From Nansenia antarctica (taxonomy: Eukaryota > Chordata > Actinopteri > Argentiniformes > Microstomatidae), in contig OZ022348.1 of NCBI GenBank assembly GCA_963989245.1, positions 327,571 to 391,570 on the forward strand: a stretch of 64,000 bases of DNA. Reading direction: 5' to 3'. Below the pieces are notes generated by a model. It was not told the DNA's origin and searched no databases. It worked only from the letters and a program-made list of their open reading frames with translations. Shown in pieces: positions 58,601-64,000 of the stretch; positions within the stretch are counted from its first letter, which is position 1; every line of letters begins with the position of its first letter. The position numbers were made by a program, and so were the translations under genes.

Positions 58601-58739
58601 GAGGACCCAAGGAATCCAGTTTATAACCGTTGAGAAGGGGACACTGTGTCACACAGCAGGGGAGAGGAGGAGGAGAGAGGAGAGACGTTCTACCTGCCAG
58701 TGACAGAAGGACAGGAAGCAGGAGCAGGTGTAGGTTCAT
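48724..58739 (-). CDS. CEACAM-like cell-adhesion protein with very large cytoplasmic exon
   Basis: Exons in transcription order: 58739-58694 signal peptide (MNLHLLLLPVLLSLAG); 57789-57439 N-type V domain without the disulfide Cys (VLTITWKTPSGE, DAGNYTVEV); 55970-55704 C2 Ig (VSLSCTW ... GDAGDYTCTVSN); 54009-53722 C2 Ig (YGPDAPQL, VRLTCVSD ... GRYVCVARN); 51838-51734 transmembrane (LSGGAVAGIVIGCLAALILI, close to the CEACAM1 segment, then VRW); 51569-51508 juxtamembrane (MEQRLKDVVLAQNTNSDPRL); 51320-49257, a 688-codon tail; 48753-48724, a tentative last exon (QDQRGRPRR, stop). All phases agree (1,1,1,1,1,0,0), giving 1070 residues. The N-exon acceptor (CCCAAAG) is weak. The tail is rich in His, Thr, Pro, Gln and Asn, with short repeats (RSRDTPRLD, HTRQQDTQP, THTQP) and PPKPPV; no clear ITIM is seen. 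Membership in the CEACAM/VSIG10L-type group is by domain order and motif. Confidence 0.75.
49257..51320 (-). CDS. Giant low-complexity cytoplasmic exon of the CEACAM-like gene
   Basis: A single open exon of 2064 bases bounded by CCCCCCCAG and CAG/GTGAGT, entered and left in phase 0. It starts APDPLPPGGHTLGR. The first third is His/Asn/Thr-rich (HNGHAHTNGWFPHND). The middle is basic and Ser/Pro-rich (SYADRSRL and SYADHGQT, a duplicated Tyr motif). The end is Pro-rich (PTPPPPIPLARF, PPKPPVNV). An uninterrupted frame this long in GC-rich repeats is weak evidence alone. The matching phase through the small 51508-51569 exon makes coding use likely. Antisense frames over 300 codons exist but lack any structure. 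Confidence 0.65.
51330..51420. repeat. GA microsatellite (CT on the sense strand of the CEACAM-like gene)
   Basis: (GA)n with G-run interruptions begins ten bases upstream of the giant-exon acceptor and forms its polypyrimidine tract. Confidence 0.85.
51679..51727. repeat. CA microsatellite
   Basis: (CA)n directly beyond the transmembrane-exon donor at 51733; on the gene strand the intron starts GTGAGTTGTGTG and continues as (GT)n. Confidence 0.9.
51839..52828 (-). repeat. Minisatellite made of tandem 3' splice-site modules
   Basis: About 39 copies of a 25-base unit. On the minus strand each has a branch-like CTGAC, a C-rich tract, CACTCAG and a following G. The copy nearest the gene's transmembrane exon is its acceptor (CACTCAG/GCACCTG at 51838/51839). 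Variants carry AGGGG or one fewer G; the last copies are truncated near 52800. Confidence 0.9.
53000..53272. repeat. GGGA/GAGA purine satellite
   Basis: (GGGAGGGAGAGA)n with AAAGAGGG variants in the intron between the third Ig exon and the transmembrane exon. The Glu/Arg/Gly frames are artefacts. Confidence 0.9.
53400..53490. repeat. GT microsatellite within GA-rich DNA
   Basis: (GT)n of about 45 bases bordered by GAGAGAG on both sides. Confidence 0.9.
54110..54383 (-). mobile_element. tRNA-derived SINE, copy C
   Basis: Same family as the copies at 44.5 and 45.6 kb: minus-strand B box GGTTCAATCC, body ACACTGAACCCCAAATTACT, tail AAGCGCCTTGGAATACGGCA. It carries a short CACACAAT expansion (54166-54200) and lies just upstream of an Ig exon. 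Confidence 0.7.
54405..54495. repeat. 12-bp repeat TCTCTACCATCT, about eight copies
   Basis: Perfect tandem copies next to the SINE. Confidence 0.9.
54725..54838 (-). mobile_element. Retroelement tail fragment
   Basis: TCAAATTTTATTTGTATAGC, CAATGCGCTTCACA and (AATC)n form the inverse of a common fish SINE/LINE end. Confidence 0.5.
54860..55330. repeat. GC-rich insert between direct repeats
   Basis: Two copies of AAAACCTGTACAC-ATGTA-CCAGGAAAA (near 54867 and 55183) flank about 280 bases of strikingly C/G-rich DNA inside AT-rich surroundings. Frames through it are Pro/Ala-rich without a domain. Probably part of a repeat family. Confidence 0.45.
55585..55690 (+). mobile_element. LINE 3' end followed by GACA run
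   Basis: GGACCCCACTAACAGCAGCC and AATGGGGATCCAAATAAATA, followed by (AAAC)n and (GACA)n, is a typical fish LINE tail. It ends about ten bases from the donor of the Ig exon at 55704. Confidence 0.6.
55985..56590. repeat. GAGATGAGAGAAGAG minisatellite, pyrimidine tract of an Ig exon
   Basis: About 600 bases of purine-only units on the plus strand, hence a continuous C/T tract on the gene strand, ending about 14 bases before the acceptor CTCTCTAG of the Ig exon at 55970. Confidence 0.9.
56645..56805. repeat. 29-bp tandem repeat
   Basis: About five copies of a unit with AACCCAACCCTTTCACAGTG. Confidence 0.9.
57225..57438. repeat. CTCC/CACTCC repeat touching a 5' splice site
   Basis: On the gene strand the intron begins GTGAGTGAGGGAGGGAGGGA and continues as GTGAGG/GGGAGG units to about 57357, with a further CT/CTCC block at 57225-57260. 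Confidence 0.85.
58130..58640. other. Unidentified unique block in intron 1 of the CEACAM-like gene
   Basis: A 110-codon plus-strand frame (58254-58586) shows no recognisable domain. ATTGGAGGAAAAG and CTCCTCCAATG at 58510-58560 could be short inverted repeats. Function not assigned. Confidence 0.25.
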
Positions 58740-60837
58740 CTCATCACCTCAGGCTGGACGGTCTATGGGGGGGAGGGGGACAATAACACATGTTGACTTA
58801 GACTCAAAATCACCTCTGAACCACAATGCATGAATGAAATGTGCCTGTAGATAAATAACTTCACATACTTTAACACTATGGGGAAGGGAATAGATTAGCA
58901 TGTTAGCATGCTAACCCTACAGAGCACAAACCTTCATCTGTGAACAAACATTCATTAGGTGAGTCAACTCATTCTCACCTGACTCGGGGTCAGGGTTAGG
59001 GTTAGGGTCAGGGCCTGACAGGTCATATCCACACTTACCAAAGACTGTTCTTCTCTTTCTCCCTTCATGTTCCAGTTGGAAGCGTTATGATACACTGACA
59101 GTTTGTTTACACAGGAATCTACCTTCTACTTCCTGTTATTCTCACCTGTCTCAAAGACACACCTGTTCTCTTAAAGGGAAAGGGGCCATTTGGGATTGGT
59201 CCATCCGTTTGTTGACTAAATGAAAGACATGTAACACATTCTAACTATGTGACATATGTAACACATTCTAACTAGGACTACTGTATCTTCATTTGTACAT
59301 GTGGATGTTGTTTATTGATATAACACTAGTCACAGTTGGGTTTATGGAGGGTATGGGTTAGGGTTAGTTGGGTTTATGGAGGGTATGGGTTAGGGTTAGG
59401 GTTAGTTGGGTTTATGGAGGTATGGCTGTCAACATGCATTACTCCTACCTAGTAGGTCTCAGCTTCTCAATGTCTCATAGACTTAGAGAGAACATAGTAT
59501 ATATATATACAACTTAGAGAGAACATCGTCTCCTCTTGACATTGGTACTTGGTATTCACAGTGAACATGTAGTTATAAGTGCCTCATCTCCCCAGTGTCT
59601 GAAAGGTACGTTTCTGCTTCACTCTCTATTTGCATCCACCTTGTAATGAATGTGGTGCCTCGTGGGAGTGGCTTTATTGATGGTCTCATTTATATCATGC
59701 CTCAATAAAAATACGTAAAATACCAATTACCTGCCAGTATTTGTCTCCATAAAAGCTGGTAATGTACCAAATGAGAACATTATAATTGACACCACACCAG
59801 TAATAAAAAGTAATACAAACAACTTTGAGCTTTGGAACCCACTCTTTCATCAAAGTTTTGAACCAAAAACTAAACAGAAAAATAAGCACAATTATTCAAG
59901 GACAGCTTGAGAGAATATTTGCTGTCGGCGAGATAAGTATTACATTTGTTACAGAAGCCTACTCCCACATCTTATGCTCTGCGTCAGTATCATATTTATC
60001 TGGTTTAATAAAGGTACAGCTTGGACAACTGCTTTAGCATTGACTTTGGAAGGATGTTTCACTGCACTGGTTTTGGCAAATATAAAAATGACTTTGTGAG
60101 GACAATACAGTGATGATAAGGAACAAAGTCTGGTTAGCTCATAGAAATACAATCAAATAATATTATATGTCCTTTTTTCCTTTTTTTTACTTGAGTCTAG
60201 AGTTACATAGAAGCTCAGCTAACTTGTTTGGCAGGTTTTCAATGTTTTTCATAGTATCTGATTGGAAAGAATGAAAGGAACTTCCCTGGCAGGAAGGATA
60301 TGATATCACCGTGGACGAGGAGGAGAAATACTGAACTGTACTGTACTGCTTTTAATTGGAAAATGCAGTATGTATTATATATATATATATATATTGCTAT
60401 GATATCAAACTAAGGAAACGTATTCAGTTGGGAATACTGTAACTAATGCTTGGAGCAGCATAGAAACCAAACCCAGCACGGCGGAGCGGCTTGTGTTGAT
60501 GTTACCGTAGGGAGAGATAACTGTTCTCCAGGTACGTTCTATCCACTTCGCTGACTGTTCTGTTATTTTCACACTTATTCTCTTTCATCTAACCAGATGT
60601 TGACCAACTGGTAATGTAAAGAGCTGCTTTGATGTGTTGTTTTGTTTTATCTCTTTAATGGCAAACAAAGTCTTCCTGAGGGAAAACACATGGAACATAT
60701 GAATATTAAAGAAAACACATGGAACATATGAATATGAGAACGATAGTGTTGTCTACTTTGTGTATTTTTGTGCTATTTTTGTCTCTCTGTTCTCAGTGTT
60801 GTACCGTCCCTTTAAGAAGACCAGCAGATGTGTTGCG
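58740..60837. promoter_or_regulatory. Divergent intergenic region between two Ig genes
   Basis: About 2.1 kb separates the start codons of the CEACAM-like gene (minus) and the two-Ig-domain gene (plus), so it must hold both promoters. It contains GGGTTAG-rich short repeats (59336-59420) and a TA run (60375-60395). No individual site is convincing. Confidence 0.4.
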
Positions 60838-62276
60838 ATGTGGAAGCCGGTCTGGAGTGTTTATCTGATCCTGGCTTCTTGTACGTTTTTTCACTGTTCT
60901 AAATGAGAAAAAAGTTTAAAAAAAATAAAAATAAATAAATAATGTAAATGTCCTTCTGCTAAATGGCATATATATATATAGTATCTCTAACAAAATTACC
61001 TGGTACTCCACTACATCAATTTACTGTAACTCCTCTGTTCATCCTTAGTGGCCGACCCACACCAGTGTCTATCAGTACGTTTCCCGTACCGCGGGCCTCT
61101 GCGTGTGGCTGAGGGGAGAGAGCTGGTCCTACAAGCCCAGTTATCACAGAGTCCAACAGAGAAGGTGTTCAGTGTGACGTGGGACTACGAGGATGAGACT
61201 GGACAGGGACAGATCAGGCTGGCCACTCACCAAGACACCCCCGACAATCAGACGTTGCAGTGGAGGGTGAAGGAGATGAATCCATCCAACTATGGAGTCT
61301 ACACCGTCACTGTGACTGATGTCGAAGGGAATCAGGAATCTGCTCAGATACACGTGAAAGAAAGTGGTGAGAAACAGAGGGAAGTCATTATGTTATACTA
61401 CGATACCTGATGAATTGAAGTGGTTTGGGTGTGCCCGATGCTGAAATCAAACAGCGGAGAACTAAGCCGTATCACCCTCCCTTACTGTACGTTGCATCAC
61501 ATTACCGATAGTAAACACAGTCAGAATGTGTGTGTGTGTGTGTGTGTGTGTGGGCGGGGCGGGGCAGCAAGCTCACAGAAATATGTTGAAACCAAACAGA
61601 CTCTTTATCCACGAAGGCGTTTATAGAAGTGATTTCTGCCGTCTGTATTACTGCAGCCTCTCAATCACAAGGCCAGTAGCGGGTGATTCCCATTTCCCAG
61701 CTGTTTACATACCACAGATCATGTCCTTTGTCATTCCCAGACGCTCCTGTGTCGTCGATCTCTCTCCTGTGCGAGGTGGCTAATGAGGGGGCGCACTGGG
61801 ACGATACGACCTTCTCCTGGCTGGTGGACGGAGTGGAAGCGACCAATCAGACAGCCGGTCTCTCTGCAGACGGAAGGAGACTCCACCTGTCTGGGGAGAG
61901 GGGCCACAACTACACCTGCATAGCCAACAGCAGCCTGGGGACCAGCGTCACACACTACATCACTGGTACATCAACATGTATTAGGATTCTTCTTTTTCCT
62001 GTTGCCATGTTGTTTTTGTGTTGTAGTCAAATGTGCTCTTTTGTGTGATCTAGATTCGGCAACTTGCTCAGACACCTGTTGTGTCTTGTTTGGTGTGACG
62101 GTGGCGATCTTCATTAGTTGTGGTCTGGTCGTTCTGTGGTATGTACGATGACTGAACATCCCGTTATAACATTATTAATCTTAATATAGCATATGGTTCC
62201 ATGTAGACACCCTTATAATATTGTTGTGTGTTTTATTAGGAAAAGACACATGAGTGAGAGAGATCAGCCACTATGA
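60838..62276 (+). CDS. Two-Ig-domain CD2/SLAM/CEACAM-type membrane protein
   Basis: A complete five-exon gene encoding 235 residues. Exons: 60838-60880 signal peptide (MWKPVWSVYLILAS); 61049-61366 N-terminal V-like domain without the canonical Cys pair (VFSVTWDYEDETGQG ... NYGVYTVTVTD); 61741-61965 C2 Ig (SISLLCEVANEG ... HNYTCIANSSLG); 62054-62138 transmembrane (VLFGVTVAIFISCGLVVLW, preceded by CSDTCC); 62240-62276 short tail (KRHMSERDQPL, stop). Phases 1,1,1,2 join exactly and borders are GT/AG. An acceptor-like TTCTCAG at 60795 suggests a 5' UTR exon. Predicted glycosylation sites include NQT, NYT and NSS. A Cys-less N domain plus Cys-bonded C2 is typical of CD2/SLAM and CEACAM-type adhesion proteins. 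The 11-residue tail has no tyrosine, so it would rely on a partner or act as a ligand. Exact orthologue unknown. Confidence 0.8.
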
Positions 62277-62408
62277 CATGATGGACATCTGACCTACAGT
62301 CTTCCACGGGACAAAGAATACAGAATACAGGATGTTCTACAGGATGTTCTCGCTTCCTGATGACCCAGTCAGTCACTGACACGCCTGTCAACTTCGTGAG
62401 CGCAATGG

Positions 62409-62414
62409 AATAAA
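62409..62414 (+). terminator. Polyadenylation signal AATAAA
   Basis: A canonical hexamer 133 bases after the stop codon of the two-Ig-domain gene. Confidence 0.6.
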
Positions 62415-62804
62415 CGTTTGACATCAAACCACATTTCTACTAACTTGAATGTAATGATAAACCATCTTTATACATTCCATTTTTTATCATTTATAAAATA
62501 ATTTAATTTAATTTAATTTACTTGATGACTGACATGCTTCATTTAAAAAAAAAATATATATATATATATATGTATTGTATATTTATGTAAGTGTTCAATC
62601 TCTCAAGAGAAACCTGAAACTGAAGCCTGTCACATCTACATTTACATTACAATTACAAATTATCCTGTTTTCTTGTTTCACAATCATTTGTAGCTAAACT
62701 GTCAGAGTGAAGAGACACAGTAGAATCACAGCACTACGTAATTCCTTGTGTTTTATTTTTTTTTTTTTTTTTATAAATTGTCATTATTGCACCTTTTTTT
62801 GTTC

Positions 62805-63020
62805 GGCTTTTAATTGACTGGATTTTAAATGCTGACAGTGTCGGCTCGGTTTTGAACTGACTGATTTGTTTTCTTTTTTTATTTTAAACTTGAACTTTTT
62901 AATTGTTATTTTATTGCACTTTTATCTTTCTAAATAATGTATGTATTGTTCTGTAAGGCATTATGCATTAGCATCAGGTTGTATAAATATGAATATGTGC
63001 TACACAAATAAATGTGTGTC
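62805..63020 (+). mobile_element. LINE 3' tail, same family as 5580-5825
   Basis: Shares TTTTAACTGACTG-like units, TTTTATTGCACTTTTAT and GTGCTACACAAATAAATGTG with the copy near 5.7 kb. Confidence 0.6.
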
Positions 63021-64000
63021 TGCCTGTCTGAGTCTGGAGGTGAGGGGAGGACAGCACAGCTGGTTCCATTCAGAGGAACAGCGCCACCTAGTGGTCAGTT
63101 CTACTACAACATGTCCATACAACAAAAGAGTTCATGAGTTTATGTGAGTTGGAAACTTTCTAAATGACATGTTTGAGCTCGATTGATTAGACTGTTTTAG
63201 ACTATGTAGTTTTAGTTTAGTTTTAGACTGTGTAGTTTTAGTTTAGTTTTAGACTACGTAGCCCAGGTTTTGTATTGTATTTGTTTGTGGTGGATGTTGT
63301 TGTTGTATGCCTGTGAACATTTTCATTTTTCAGTTCAAACCTTAAAACTCGATCATAGGCGCTGAGTCACCCTCATTTACACTGACGTCGAGTGTACAAT
63401 AGAACAGAGAGCAAGACAGGATTAAAGGGAAAAAAACTAAAAACAATTGCAATCGGTAGAAGACAGGTTTTGCAGCAGGAGTTGGCAGGTAGAGGCAGAG
63501 GGGAGGCAGAGGGGAGGACCTCCAGAGGAGAGGAGCTGCAGAGTGTTCCAGGGATTATATATACATCATGTGTTAGGCTGTTTTACCTGAAGGTTTACCC
63601 AGTAGGGTTTGGGTCTGAACGCGCATACGGAACCCGGAGAGAAAGCCAACTATTAGATCTGGTCACATAAGTCCCAAGACTCCAGTCCAATAAAGATGAG
63701 ATATAAGGAGGAAGCTTGCCACAGATGGTAACTGCGCCTCAGAGAAAGAGAGAGGGCCAGCCAACCTTGTCATAAAGTATGCAGTGGTGAGTGTCATAAC
63801 TCATAACTGTCCCCGGTAATAAACCTTATATTATATTATTATTTTAGAGCTGAGTGATAAACTGAGTCCAGTTGTTTCAATGTAGATGAAGCTGCATGCC
63901 TATAGATAACATCACCGTAATCTGGACAGGAACACCGCGAAGACAACTCTCCTCCTACAAAGCCAGGGGAAGCTAGACCGATTACGGTAAAGAAAGCCCA
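63021..64000. other. Right edge, no gene recognised
   Basis: Contains TTTAGTTTAGTTTTAGACT tandem units (63195-63255). No exon with convincing borders, although the sequence is cut at the edge. Confidence 0.4.

Overview
This window is vertebrate nuclear DNA, almost certainly from a ray-finned fish. Protein-coding information is split into short exons with GT/AG borders. Ig-domain exons are joined in phase 1. The G protein-coupled receptor genes have intron-free coding regions, and the spacer DNA is full of CA, CT and GATA microsatellites, minisatellites, Tc1-type transposons, tRNA-derived SINEs and L2-type LINE tails. Two short elements (a GGGGAGGCTGGTGG palindrome near 42.5 kb and a Tc1 end near 22.5 kb) look, from memory, like families common in salmonids, pikes and smelts. 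That placement is an inference.

Layout, left to right. 1.9-12.2 kb (+): the last four coding exons of an IgLON cell-adhesion gene, best matched to iglon5; its 5' exons lie left of the window. 12.2-21.6 kb: minisatellite-rich intergenic DNA. 21.7-25.5 kb (+): a receptor-like gene with signal peptide, V-type Ig, C1-type Ig and a transmembrane exon carrying a lysine. 28.6-29.6 kb and 35.2-36.2 kb (-): two complete free fatty acid receptor (FFAR2/FFAR3-type) GPCR genes in tandem. 45.4-46.9 kb (-): the 3' end of a membrane-protein gene (stalk, transmembrane, short tail) with no recognisable ectodomain upstream. 48.7-58.7 kb (-): a CEACAM-like gene with N domain, two C2 Ig domains, a transmembrane exon and a very large 688-codon low-complexity cytoplasmic exon. 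60.8-62.3 kb (+): a compact five-exon, two-Ig-domain CD2/SLAM/CEACAM-type gene, head to head with the CEACAM-like gene.

The combination (IgLON5, FFAR, CEACAM/SIGLEC-type Ig genes) recalls human chromosome 19q13, so this is probably a conserved but rearranged piece of that linkage group. The Ig genes are likely cell-surface adhesion or immune-recognition proteins and the FFAR genes sense short-chain fatty acids. These roles come from family membership and nothing here tests them.

The most unusual feature is the relation between tandem repeats and splice sites. In the CEACAM-like gene a roughly 1-kb minisatellite (51839-52828) is built from about 39 copies of a complete 3' splice-site module (branch-like CTGAC, C tract, CACTCAG/G), the last of which is the acceptor of the transmembrane exon. 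Other splice sites in the window also touch or lie inside tandem repeats (7.3-7.5, 25.3-25.5, 46.7-46.9, 56.0-56.6 and 57.4 kb).
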